From NCBI GenBank assembly GCA_030600405.1, contig JAUVMD010000036.1:1-8921 (forward strand): 8,921 nucleotides of DNA. Reading direction: 5' to 3'. The stretch is from Nitrospirota bacterium. Its GTDB lineage: Bacteria; Nitrospinota; Nitrospinia; Nitrospinales; Nitrospinaceae. A program made the position numbers and the translations under genes. Within the stretch, counting starts at the first letter, position 1. The number at the start of each line of letters is the position of its first letter. Of the stretch, positions 1-6,440 are shown piece by piece. Under the pieces are notes generated by a model. The model saw only the letters and a program-made list of their open reading frames with translations. It searched no databases and was not told where the DNA came from.

Positions 1-48
1 AGTGATGGGGTGATCAAGAAGCGTCCTTAGCAGGACTCGGGAAAAGCG

Positions 49-558
49 TTACCTGTAAATGATATGACGCCCGATTTTTTTGATACGTTTTTTTTGTTTG
101 GCCCATCTCGGTTTGATGCGCGTGGCGTGGTAAAACAAAGCTCCCTTTAATTGGACCGATTCCGGGTTTTCGTAAACAGTTTCCGCCGCTTTCCAGGCGA
201 TCTGCCATTGCTTGCTTTTCGGGGGTGGCAGAGTATCAAACTCGGTCCAAGCGAAAGCGCCGACATAACGGCGGCGGCGTTTATCCCACCGCTGTTCATA
301 CACCGCATCACAAATGGTGTTGGGGAAACGGCTGGAGCTCACCCGGTTGAGGGTCACCTTGGCCACCGCCAATTTCCCTTTCTCGGACTCGCCGCGAGCT
401 TCATAATACACATTGCGCGCCAGACAGGTGAGGTCGCGGTTGACCGCCGTACCCTCGACGGTGTTGTACATCAGCAGACCCAGCGTGGCAAATACCAAGC
501 CCAATGCGCCGAAAACATACCACAGGCTCCGGTCGGTCAAAGACCAGAATGTGGACAT
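49..558 (-). CDS. Membrane-anchored SleB/CwlJ-type cell wall hydrolase
   Basis: The product is probably a peptidoglycan hydrolase of the SleB/CwlJ family (Hydrolase_2), acting on the periplasmic side of the inner membrane. With the start chosen here it has 169 residues. A short cytoplasmic end is followed by one membrane segment at about 13-31, then the catalytic domain. The hallmark ARNVYYEARGE lies at about 47-57 with its conserved glutamates. VTLNRV and an FAWT motif follow, then GALFYHA and P-R-W near 139-152, and an IGRHIIYR end typical of the family, so the domain is complete. Start: ATG at 558 has AGGA five bases upstream. In-frame ATGs at 663 and 765 would add 35 or 69 residues, but that stretch is Trp-rich, lacks family features and has no clear ribosome site. 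It is divergent from the ACT gene. The family is certain; the role (wall turnover, or opening for envelope machines) is inference. Confidence 0.85.
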   Translation of the reverse strand: MSTFWSLTDRSLWYVFGALGLVFATLGLLMYNTVEGTAVNRDLTCLARNVYYEARGESEKGKLAVAKVTLNRVSSSRFPNTICDAVYEQRWDKRRRRYVGAFAWTEFDTLPPPKSKQWQIAWKAAETVYENPESVQLKGALFYHATRIKPRWAKQKKRIKKIGRHIIYR

Positions 559-901
559 CCTGATCCTGATATTGGACCAGCTGTAACGCACCCTCAGCCA
601 GAAATTGCCTATCCATGTCCACAGACTTAACGAGCTGATTTTATAAATCCAAGCTTTAATCATGCTGATAAGTATAGGGCAGTTTTCGTCGCCGCCTCTC
701 GAATAAACCACCTTTCGAAGCCGGAAACCATCTACTGAATTGAAAAACCATACCTTGCAGACCAAAGCAAAAAATAGAAATGCAAAGCACCTCCCCTGGC
801 AATTTTAAAACCTTGTCACTCTGGCCGCGCTTTACACGCCCACTATTTTTTGCCACAATGTGCTCCGCAAACCTGATTCACAAATAGAAGACACTGGAAC
901 T
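559..901. other. Divergent intergenic region
   Basis: This is the spacer between the hydrolase (-) and the ACT-domain gene (+). Part of it may encode an N-terminal extension of the hydrolase if translation starts at 663 or 765. I see no RNA gene or convincing repeat. The only promoter-like element I can support is the one at 831-859 facing the ACT gene. Confidence 0.5.
831..859 (+). promoter_or_regulatory. Possible sigma-70 promoter for the ACT-domain gene
   Basis: TTTACA (831-836) and CACAAT (854-859) are separated by 17 bases, which gives five of six and four of six consensus matches. Transcription would begin near 866, about 36 bases before the ATG at 902. The -10 match is modest, so this is a candidate only. 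Confidence 0.35.
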
Positions 902-1432
902 ATGGAACATTGGTACATGCTCTCATTGGTGGGGAAGGACCGGCCGGGACTGGTCGCCCAGGTCAGTGCGGCCTTGTGCAAGGCCGGGTGCAACCTGGGG
1001 GATTCTTCGATGGCGCGCTTGGGCGCCAATTTCTCCATCATGGTAATGGTGCAATGGGACGGAACTATCGAACGGTTAAAAGAAATCGTCCAGCCGATCA
1101 GCCAGACCCTGTCCCTCACTCCGCATATCGATGAACTGTCCGGCGGTATGGAACACCATGTCGAACCGGACGTAAGGATCAGCGTGTATGCCAGCGACCG
1201 GCTGGGGATAGTGGAAGAGGTGACCACCGCGCTCGCTGACGCCGGACTGAACATCCTCCACCTCGATTCGAATACCGACCAGGAAAAGGGGTCACAAAAC
1301 AAAACCTATTACCTGCACATCGAGGGCACCGTCTGCAAGGGGCTGGACCCACTGTACGCGGCCCTCAAGCGCCTGACCTCCAAAAAGGAGATGAACGCCC
1401 AGCTCATTCCCATCAACCCCCAGATCCAGTAA
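902..1432 (+). CDS. GcvR-like protein with two ACT domains
   Basis: This 176-residue protein consists of two ACT regulatory domains, at about 4-75 and 89-165. Each opens with the same ligand-loop pattern: GKDRPGLV at 11-18 and ASDRLGIV at 97-104. Each is followed by an amphipathic helix ending in AG-x-N (AGCNL, AGLNI). This is the architecture of the glycine cleavage repressor GcvR and its relatives, which bind amino acids and act through a partner protein, with no DNA-binding domain of their own. None is visible here. The ATG at 902 was chosen over an ATG at 860 because the ACT fold begins directly with MEHWYMLSLVG; a weak GGA lies just upstream. It is monocistronic and convergent with the zinc-ribbon gene, nine bases away. 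The fold is sure; that it senses glycine is not shown. Confidence 0.88.
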   Translation: MEHWYMLSLVGKDRPGLVAQVSAALCKAGCNLGDSSMARLGANFSIMVMVQWDGTIERLKEIVQPISQTLSLTPHIDELSGGMEHHVEPDVRISVYASDRLGIVEEVTTALADAGLNILHLDSNTDQEKGSQNKTYYLHIEGTVCKGLDPLYAALKRLTSKKEMNAQLIPINPQIQ

Positions 1433-1441
1433 CCGCCCGCC

Positions 1442-1807
1442 TCAGCCGAACAGGTACTGGATGGCATCGCGGCTCACCCGGCTGTAGTGGCCATTCTTCG
1501 AGCAACGCACCAGAAAATAGCAATCCTCCGATTTCAAGTCGCACAAAAACTCCATGCTGAACTGGTCGTCGTCGCATTCCGGGCACTTCCTCTTTTTGAC
1601 CTCCTGTTGAATCTTCGGCCACAACTCCTCCATCGTCCGGGTATCGTTGGTGACGACAAAACGATGGCCGCAGTGGCCGCAGAGCGCATGAACGTCGCAG
1701 GGAGCATTCGGCAGATCACAACTGAGGTTGGCCTCGATGCGGGAGTTCAGGCATATTGGGCAGGGGATTTTATCAATGATGGCTTCAATGCTTTCCAAGG
1801 TGCTCAT
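1442..1807 (-). CDS. Small zinc-ribbon protein with duplicated Cys module
   Basis: I do not recognise this 121-residue protein as a named family. It is built of two gap-free copies of one 40-residue module. The first (16-55) has Cys at 16, 19, 30, 37, 43 and 46. The second (75-114) has Cys at 75, 78, 89, 96 and 102 and Asn105 where the sixth Cys should be. Both start CPxC, share CDL at the third Cys, and have GH at the same place (47-48, 106-107). The patterns suggest structural zinc in each half, the first resembling a zinc ribbon (CPIC with CGHCGH). There is no membrane segment or signal peptide, so it is probably cytoplasmic. A linker of about 19 residues joins the halves. GGAGG at 1816-1820 lies eight bases before the ATG and fixes the start. 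Nucleic-acid or protein binding is possible but unproven. Confidence 0.8.
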   Translation of the reverse strand: MSTLESIEAIIDKIPCPICLNSRIEANLSCDLPNAPCDVHALCGHCGHRFVVTNDTRTMEELWPKIQQEVKKRKCPECDDDQFSMEFLCDLKSEDCYFLVRCSKNGHYSRVSRDAIQYLFG

Positions 1808-1815
1808 CGTCCATA

Positions 1816-1820
1816 CCTCC
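1816..1820 (-). promoter_or_regulatory. Shine-Dalgarno site of the zinc-ribbon gene
   Basis: GGAGG on the minus strand sits eight bases upstream of the ATG at 1807. It is among the strongest ribosome sites in the window; several pilin genes nearby have weak ones. Confidence 0.8.
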
Positions 1821-1893
1821 AGAATAATTCATATAGTGTTGAGTCGAAGGCGCCACACATTCCCTACATTTTATTTCTAAATAAAAATTCATT

Positions 1894-1902
1894 TGTTACA
1901 AT
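1894..1902 (+). promoter_or_regulatory. Possible extended -10 promoter for the FimT-like gene
   Basis: TG-T-TACAAT forms an extended -10 element (TACAAT at 1897-1902, five of six matches). It lies in an AT-rich stretch, and transcription would start about 35 bases before the ATG at 1944. There is no good -35 box. No GG-N10-GC sigma-54 signature is present here, unlike upstream of the other pilin genes. Confidence 0.35.
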
Positions 1903-1943
1903 AAATTGAGTGTTGTCCCTGAATTCCAAACCCACATCCAGAT

Positions 1944-2510
1944 ATGGCTAAAAAAAAACCACTCCCCATCGCTGAAGTCGTCCTCGGCCTCGCCATTCCC
2001 ATTATCCTGATCGTTTTCGCTTTTCCCCGTCTCATGAGTTGGATCGAAGGGTCGGTCATCGGCAATGAGGCCTCCGAGCTGTATTACAATCTTGAAACGG
2101 CAAAAATTACGGCGGTTAAAAACAAACACCGGGTTTGGGTTGAGATCCTAGGAACCTCCGGCTACATGATCTTCGAAGACATCAATGGAAACGGAACCTT
2201 GGACACCGGTGAACCCACCCGTAAAGTTGACCTGAATCCCGAAATCCAGTTTGGAATCAATCTGGAGCCACCCATCCAGAACGTCTGGGGAACAGGAACT
2301 GTCTCCCATCCTGTTGAATTTGTGGAGGGGGGAAATAAAATTTACCTTAAGCCCAATGGCAAAACCAGTAGTAGCGGCGCTGTTTATTTTATTGCCAAAA
2401 GGGATTTAGGAAACAGTGATGCAGATATCCGGGCTTTGAAAATCATTGGCACCAACGGAAAAATATCGGTTTTGAAAATTTCCCCCAGTGATTCTCCGCC
2501 CTGGAAATAA
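1944..2510 (+). CDS. FimT/GspH-like pseudopilin with altered cleavage site
   Basis: This 188-residue protein is related to the minor pilins FimT/GspH. A basic leader MAKKKP is followed by a hydrophobic helix at about 12-28, with Glu11 where the pilin Glu+5 belongs if +1 is Leu7. The usual Gly at -1 is Pro6 and Phe+1 is Leu, so prepilin peptidase may not cut it. Further on, DINGNGTLDTGE (79-90) matches the DxNxDGxxDxGE loop common in FimT relatives, and a region around YLKPNGK resembles the FNPRGQ strand of the FimT-like gene at 7630. The two proteins also share similar ends (SPPWK against SPIPWE), so they are probably paralogues. No clear ribosome site precedes the ATG, and an in-frame stop at 1920 excludes an upstream start. 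It may be a true but uncleaved membrane protein, or a decaying pseudopilin. Confidence 0.8.
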   Translation: MAKKKPLPIAEVVLGLAIPIILIVFAFPRLMSWIEGSVIGNEASELYYNLETAKITAVKNKHRVWVEILGTSGYMIFEDINGNGTLDTGEPTRKVDLNPEIQFGINLEPPIQNVWGTGTVSHPVEFVEGGNKIYLKPNGKTSSSGAVYFIAKRDLGNSDADIRALKIIGTNGKISVLKISPSDSPPWK

Positions 2511-2682
2511 GCACATCCCTCCCCTGAAGAGTTATACAAAATAGATATAAATTCGAAAAAACCCCCGACTCATCGCCGCCCTCACCCCTCACATAGGGAC
2601 TTGATATCATAAAAATAAAACTCGATACTCGGAATTCTGGCTTTAATCTGGGGGACTGATTTCATTAAATCGACGATATCAC
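2511..2682. other. Non-coding spacer
   Basis: No gene, RNA or convincing terminator is visible between the FimT-like gene and the duplicated promoter block. It is mixed AT-rich and C-rich sequence with no match I can see elsewhere in the window. Confidence 0.5.
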
Positions 2683-2776
2683 TGACAAATTATGTAACAT
2701 CTTTCTTGTTTTTCTCTTTCTAACCAGGTGTTAAAGAAAATAGCCTTTTAATGGATCGGTATTGGTTCGCCCTACC

Positions 2777-2789
2777 TGAAAAAATTTCA
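2777..2789 (+). promoter_or_regulatory. Candidate activator-binding dyad, copy A
   Basis: TGAAA-AAA-TTTCA is a perfect 5-3-5 inverted repeat about 60 bases upstream of the -24 GG. The matching site in copy B (7405-7417) keeps 12 of 13 bases. Position and conservation fit an enhancer-binding-protein or other regulator site, but an A/T-rich dyad can arise by chance. Confidence 0.4.
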
Positions 2790-2847
2790 ATGGGTTTACC
2801 TTCGAGTTACAGTGAAACCCTCTTCCTGAGCACAGAAATTTAAATGT

Positions 2848-2863
2848 TGGCCTGATTTTTGCT
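2848..2863 (+). promoter_or_regulatory. Sigma-54 promoter of minor-pilin cluster A
   Basis: TGGCCTGATTTTTGCT fits the -24/-12 consensus TGGCACG-N4-TTGCW with GG and GC ten bases apart; only positions 5 and 6 differ. The 18 bases around it are identical in copy B. Transcription would begin near 2874, leaving a leader of roughly 120 bases before the PilV-like ATG at 2998. Sigma-54 control of pilin genes is known from PilS/PilR systems. Confidence 0.8.
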
Positions 2864-2997
2864 TTAAATAATCCGATTGAGAAACGAAAAATGTTGAACT
2901 CGTAAGGAAATCGCCTTTACACTATTAATAGTTAAGGTACTGGCATTTTGAAAACAGCTGGTTAATAAACTCACAATTAACCAATAGATAAAGAAAT

Positions 2998-3378
2998 ATG
3001 AAGAAGAGAATAGACAATTCGTCCGGGTTTACGGTGATCGAAGTGATCATTGCTGCGATCATTATCCTTTTTGGTCTGCTGGCCATGGCTACCTTTTTGG
3101 GAAACCTGATGAGCAAAAACTCCGACAATGAACGCAAAACCATGGCTACTACCATTGCCGAGGAAAAAATCGAGAACTTGCGGGGTGACGCGCTGACCGT
3201 TGACATAACCAACGCCGACAACGGTACCGATACCGTTTCCACTGCAGCCGGTACCTTTACCCGGACGTGGACCATTACGGAGGATTTCTCAGGTCTAGCG
3301 GATCAAGTTTCCGTTTTGGTGGATTGGGACGGCACAGGCAATTCCCAGGTCACGATAGTCACCTTGATCAATAATTGA
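2998..3378 (+). CDS. PilV-like minor pilin, cluster A
   Basis: This 126-residue protein is a type IV prepilin of the PilV kind. The leader MKKRIDNSSG ends at Gly10, the cleaved helix begins FTVIEV with Glu15 at +5, and the hydrophobic stretch runs to about residue 32. The segment after it (NERKTMATTIAEEKIENLR) matches the A-x-x-x-AEEKIE-x-LR pattern that follows the helix in PilV proteins. The rest is a short beta-rich head rich in Thr and Asp, smaller than in many PilV proteins. After cleavage by prepilin peptidase it would join the minor-pilin complex that primes pilus assembly. It is the first gene after the sigma-54 promoter and is followed after 31 bases by the PilW-like gene, so the two form an operon. 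The ribosome site is weak. The second PilV-like gene (8231) is clearly distinct. Confidence 0.9.
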   Translation: MKKRIDNSSGFTVIEVIIAAIIILFGLLAMATFLGNLMSKNSDNERKTMATTIAEEKIENLRGDALTVDITNADNGTDTVSTAAGTFTRTWTITEDFSGLADQVSVLVDWDGTGNSQVTIVTLINN

Positions 3379-3409
3379 TCTTTCAGAATTGAAAATGACG
3401 GACTTGCAA

Positions 3410-4252
3410 ATGAAAAACGAAAAAGGTTTTACTCTGTTGGAAATGCTGGTCGCCATGGCCATCAGCATTTTTCTTTTGGCAAGCATTATTTATGTCTTTA
3501 CCAAACAAAGTAGTGTATTGCAGGATGAGAATTCAAACGTGCAATTGAGAGACTTCGCCCGGTTAGCCATGGACGAACTGGTACCCAATATCCGCCTGGC
3601 AGGATATGGATTTCCTCCCGGCAATTCTTCCATCGGCCGTCCCGCACGCGGAATAACAGTCGCCGGCGCGACCACCCTCACTTACAGAGCCAATGTAGAT
3701 GATATTTCGACTCTTGCCAATGCAGACAGCATTGCATCCACCGACGAATTTATATTTGTGGGGGATACCACCGGCTTTACTGCAGGTCTCAATCAAAATG
3801 TGGTCTTTTTCGATACAAATGACCCGACTCAGTGGAATTTTTACCCGCTCATAGGTGTAAACCCCAATACGACGTTAGACTGGGCCGGTGGCAACCCAAA
3901 CGGCTTCGATATCCGGCCCGTAACAGCCGGTGTCCCCGTGGTGATCAACCGATACCATATAATCACTTACAACTTTGACGGGGGGAACCAAATTGTCACC
4001 ATTACGGACGATAACAGCACCGACGACGGCGGCGGGGACGACACGACAACCACAGTGGCAAATAATGTTTCCGACTTAACTTTCAGCTATTTCGATGCCA
4101 ATGGCAACCCACTGTCCGTTCTGCCCCTGAACGCCGCCGACCGGGGGGACGTGCGCAAAATTCGAATTTCCATTACCCTGGTGGACGACCTCGAAAGTAG
4201 CATGACCGCCTCTTTACGGACTAACGTGTATTTGAGGAATATGGGAACATGA
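3410..4252 (+). CDS. PilW-like minor pilin
   Basis: This 280-residue protein is a PilW-family minor pilin. A six-residue leader MKNEKG is followed by FTLLEMLVAMAIS with Glu at +5 and a hydrophobic helix of about 20 residues. The next segment (RLAMDELVPNIRLAGYGFP) is the hallmark of PilW proteins. The long C-terminal head is beta-rich, with a run of Asp and Gly (DDGGGDD) in the middle. Start: ATG 3410 has GGA seven bases upstream and gives the classic short leader; ATG 3395 or TTG 3389 would lengthen the leader by five or seven residues. Its stop overlaps an ATG in ATGA at 4249-4252, the start of the broken PilX-like gene, which is the usual pilW-pilX coupling. It has no counterpart in the visible part of cluster B. 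Confidence 0.88.
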   Translation: MKNEKGFTLLEMLVAMAISIFLLASIIYVFTKQSSVLQDENSNVQLRDFARLAMDELVPNIRLAGYGFPPGNSSIGRPARGITVAGATTLTYRANVDDISTLANADSIASTDEFIFVGDTTGFTAGLNQNVVFFDTNDPTQWNFYPLIGVNPNTTLDWAGGNPNGFDIRPVTAGVPVVINRYHIITYNFDGGNQIVTITDDNSTDDGGGDDTTTTVANNVSDLTFSYFDANGNPLSVLPLNAADRGDVRKIRISITLVDDLESSMTASLRTNVYLRNMGT

Positions 4253-4498
4253 ATAAACATTTGAAGAACCCTGGGCCTGAATTCTTTTAAGATATAATCC
4301 CTATCAAACAACATAATACAGTTGAGCAGAAATCCTGATCCTGAGTGAGCAGTTGGAGCTTATGATGCCGCTTCGATAAACGGTTTGGTCAGTCAAAACC
4401 AAATCTCTGGTAACCCCAATATCACTATTTATGGTTGTGGTTTGACTGTACCGAATCCTTCAGACGGCCTCGAAGGGGCCTCGTGGAACGAGTTATAA
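4249..4498 (+). pseudogene. Remnant of a PilX-like gene
   Basis: The stretch 4349-4498 encodes 49 residues from AVGAYDAAS to YGCGLTVP and SWNEL then stop. These align with the last residues of the intact PilX-like protein ending at 6391 (AVLAYDATS, YGCGLTIP, SWNEL). An in-frame TGA at 4346 lies just before them and no start codon precedes the match, so it is not an intact gene. The ATG at 4249 overlapping the pilW stop opens only 13 codons (MNKHLKN...) and may be the original start. I infer that a PilX-like gene following pilW lost nearly all of its body, leaving its first codons and its tail. The similarity continues about 45 bases past the stop. Confidence 0.8.
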
Positions 4499-4544
4499 AC
4501 TTGGGCTTCCAAACAAACTTCCGGTCCCAATGCAGGGCACGGCC
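4349..4544 (+). repeat. PilX tail plus 3' flank, copy A
   Basis: This matches 6245-6438 both in the coding tail and beyond the stop codon, where GGCTT-x-CAAACAAACTTCC is shared. Conservation outside the reading frame shows this is DNA duplication and not just protein homology. Confidence 0.75.
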
Positions 4545-4974
4545 TAAGGGTTTAAAGGATTAAAAATTTATATACCCTGATAGTGGTATTAAAAACTGTA
4601 CTCTGTGCGGACTGGAAAAGGCTTCCCCCCAACCCCCCTAGGAAATATATACCGGTTCAACTCCCCTTTTTATGAATTTTCATACACTTTGCCAAACTCC
4701 TCCCAATGCCCCAGGCCCAGCCCCCTCACCTTGGAGCTGTAAGTATCATATTTATTTTCAAAGCTTTATAAAATGAAAAGATCCGCCTCCCGCCTGCCAT
4801 TCAAGCCACAGATTAGGTTGTTACATTTATTGTTAATGATTAAATATATTTTATAACTCATTTGGGGTATTGGTTTAAAAGGCCTTCTCAACCTTAAAGG
4901 TTAACTTTTCCGAACTATTTGTTTATAATTGCAATACATCTACTTTCACTTTATTTCTAATAATTATTCATTTT
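4545..4974. other. Long AT-rich non-coding spacer
   Basis: No open frame, tRNA or rRNA is apparent. There are C-rich patches around 4626-4640 and 4710-4730, and the last ~180 bases are strongly AT-rich, leading into the promoter at 4975. A perfect dyad is listed separately. It may hold further decayed parts of the deleted PilX-like gene, but I could not recognise any. Confidence 0.5.
4890..4902 (+). promoter_or_regulatory. Inverted repeat upstream of the pilX promoter
   Basis: AACCTT-A-AAGGTT is a perfect 6-1-6 dyad, about 74 bases upstream of the -24 GG of the promoter at 4975. The distance suits an enhancer-type regulator site. It differs from the dyad at the other two promoters, so a shared regulator is not supported by this element. 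Confidence 0.3.
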
Positions 4975-4990
4975 TGGTGCAGGTATTGCA
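4975..4990 (+). promoter_or_regulatory. Sigma-54 promoter of the intact PilX-like gene
   Basis: TGGTGCAGGTATTGCA has GG and GC ten bases apart, a full TTGC, and C at position 6 of the TGGCACG-N4-TTGCW consensus. Transcription would start near 5001, about 50 bases before the ATG. Its flanks do not resemble the duplicated promoter block, so it is an independent element. Confidence 0.65.
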
Positions 4991-5050
4991 TTATATCCAA
5001 TAACCGAAATTAAAGCTCGAACCCAATAACAAGTTAAGGAATATAAGATA

Positions 5051-6391
5051 ATGATTACCCAAAACAAAACCACCTGTCTCCCTCTTAGGAGGGTTTTTCT
5101 GCCGCCCCTTCTCCGGAATGAATCCGGTGCGGCGCTCATTATGGCCCTGCTCCTCATGGTGGCTATTCTCAGCATGATCCCTGTTGCCATGCAGTTGACT
5201 TCGGGAGAATTCAACCGGTCCCAGAACTTCAAAGAAAGCCGGGAAGCGTTTTTTATCGCGGAGGCGGGATTGGAGCATGCCAAGGCCTTAACCGAGGCGA
5301 GTTCCCTGAGAGCGGCTCTGGCGGGTCCGGACGACTTTGTAACTGCAATATCCGGTATTGCCGCCGATGATGACGACAACGGTACATTCGGTATTGGAAC
5401 ACAGGTCACCCGGCCTGATGGCAATCTCTATGATGAGGTGGCCTTGAACGGTAACACCTATTATATCCGGGCCTATGACAACGATGATGGCAATGCAGAT
5501 TTTGATATCGATAACATAATTATTTTACATTCGGTAGGAATCGTTGATGGCATCACCACCACGGTTGAGGCCGAGGTTTACAATCCTCCCGGCATTCCAG
5601 TCAGCGCGGTCACTACTAACGGAAATCTTGAAGTACCCGGGAACCCCATTGTATCCGGAGTTTGTGGAAGCGTTCATTCCAATAGTGATTTAACTCTGTC
5701 AGGGACTCCGAACATTGCACAAAATGCCACCGCTACCGGAACCTACGTGCCCGGAGGATCCGTTGGCGGAACGGGTGCAGGGGGCCAAAGTGCGATTCCA
5801 ATCCCTCTTCTTGACCCCATTGATTTTGAATTCTACGCGGACTACACACTCGCCTCAGATGGCAATATCTATGACGCCAGTGGCACCTTTGTCAGCAGTT
5901 CACCCTGGAACGGTTGGACTTATACAAGCCCCATATGGGAAAAGGGTGGGCCCATTGCTTTTGACGCTTCGCTTTATATTGAAGGGGACGCCGTGGTAAG
6001 AGGTAATGCGGGTAGCCCAGGTAGTCCGTGGAATATAACCATTGTCGCCACGGGTTACATTGACGTATCCGGGTCTCTCACTATCGCAAACAAAAAGAAT
6101 CCTGCCGATCCGGTAGATATTCAAAATTTATTTTTTGTTGCGGGAACCGATGTTAAGTACAACGGCAACGCCACTCAGACCATCGACGGTCTGATCTATG
6201 CTGCCGATCAGACTGGACTGAGCGGGAATCCCACTATTAATGGAGCCGTATTGGCTTATGACGCTACTTCAGTAGAACCTTTGGTAGCTTCAAACACAGT
6301 CACGGGTAGCGTTATTCTCAATTATGGTTGCGGTTTGACCATACCTAGTGGCTCAGTCACCATTGAAGTGATCTCGTGGAACGAGTTATAG
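5051..6391 (+). CDS. Large PilX-like minor pilin with repetitive head
   Basis: This 446-residue protein belongs to the PilX N-terminal domain group of pilus assembly proteins. A long basic leader of 26 residues ends ESG, then AALIMALLLMVAIL forms the helix (27-46). Glu at +5 is absent, as is common in PilX and GspK. REAFFIAEAGLEHA (64-77) is the hallmark that follows. From about 185 the head carries recurrent GN(P)-x-I or SGTPNI turns (PGNPIVSG, SGTPNIAQ, SGNPTING), suggesting a stacked beta-solenoid. Only Cys205 and Cys427 occur in the head and could pair. AAGGA at 5036-5040 is ten bases before the ATG. It would sit at the pilus tip; surface exposure or adhesion is inference. It has its own sigma-54-type promoter and is a single-gene unit. 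Its last ~49 residues recur in the remnant at 4349. Confidence 0.87.
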   Translation: MITQNKTTCLPLRRVFLPPLLRNESGAALIMALLLMVAILSMIPVAMQLTSGEFNRSQNFKESREAFFIAEAGLEHAKALTEASSLRAALAGPDDFVTAISGIAADDDDNGTFGIGTQVTRPDGNLYDEVALNGNTYYIRAYDNDDGNADFDIDNIIILHSVGIVDGITTTVEAEVYNPPGIPVSAVTTNGNLEVPGNPIVSGVCGSVHSNSDLTLSGTPNIAQNATATGTYVPGGSVGGTGAGGQSAIPIPLLDPIDFEFYADYTLASDGNIYDASGTFVSSSPWNGWTYTSPIWEKGGPIAFDASLYIEGDAVVRGNAGSPGSPWNITIVATGYIDVSGSLTIANKKNPADPVDIQNLFFVAGTDVKYNGNATQTIDGLIYAADQTGLSGNPTINGAVLAYDATSVEPLVASNTVTGSVILNYGCGLTIPSGSVTIEVISWNEL

Positions 6392-6438
6392 ACTAAGGCT
6401 TACAAACAAACTTCCCTTCCAAATACGAGGCGCGGTCC
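6245..6438 (+). repeat. PilX tail plus 3' flank, copy B
   Basis: This is the intact counterpart of the repeat at 4349-4544. It runs from the AVLAYDATS codons through the stop at 6389-6391 and about 45 bases beyond. The similarity ends about where the hairpin at 6441 begins. Confidence 0.75.
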
Positions 6439-6440
6439 CT

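Larger units (their letters stand above)
2683..2951 (+). repeat. Duplicated pilin promoter block, copy A
   Basis: This stretch aligns along nearly its whole length with 7310-7565. Shared landmarks in the same order are TGACAA at the left edge, a T-rich tract with TTTCTT, TTGGTTC, AAAATTTCAATGGGTT, an 18-base identical core carrying the sigma-54 promoter, GGAAATC, and GTTAAG(G/A)TACTG. Differences are scattered substitutions and small gaps, so this is an old duplication. It lies in front of the PilV-like gene, whereas copy B lies in front of a FimT-like gene. Confidence 0.85.

Noticed and set aside
151..630. 159-codon open frame on the plus strand
   Set aside because: It lies antisense within the SleB-family gene, is rich in His, Gln and Pro without any domain, and has no ribosome site.
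799..812. GG-N10-GC on the minus strand (GGTTTTAAAATTGC), a possible sigma-54 promoter for the wall hydrolase
   Set aside because: Only GG and TTGC match, the CAC block is absent, and it sits more than 130 bases from any likely start. It can arise by chance in AT-rich DNA.
832..1302. 156-codon open frame on the minus strand
   Set aside because: It is antisense to the ACT-domain gene, which has clear family motifs. The composition is that of a shadow frame.
1487..1909. 140-codon open frame on the plus strand
   Set aside because: It is antisense to the zinc-ribbon gene, which has a strong ribosome site and patterned cysteines.
2792..2820. GGGTTT and AAACCC inverted repeat within promoter block A
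   Set aside because: It is not preserved in promoter block B and the arms are short, so there is no support for a function.
4957..5424. 155-codon open frame on the minus strand across the pilX start
   Set aside because: It overlaps the promoter and N-terminal half of the PilX-like gene in antisense and shows no recognisable domain.
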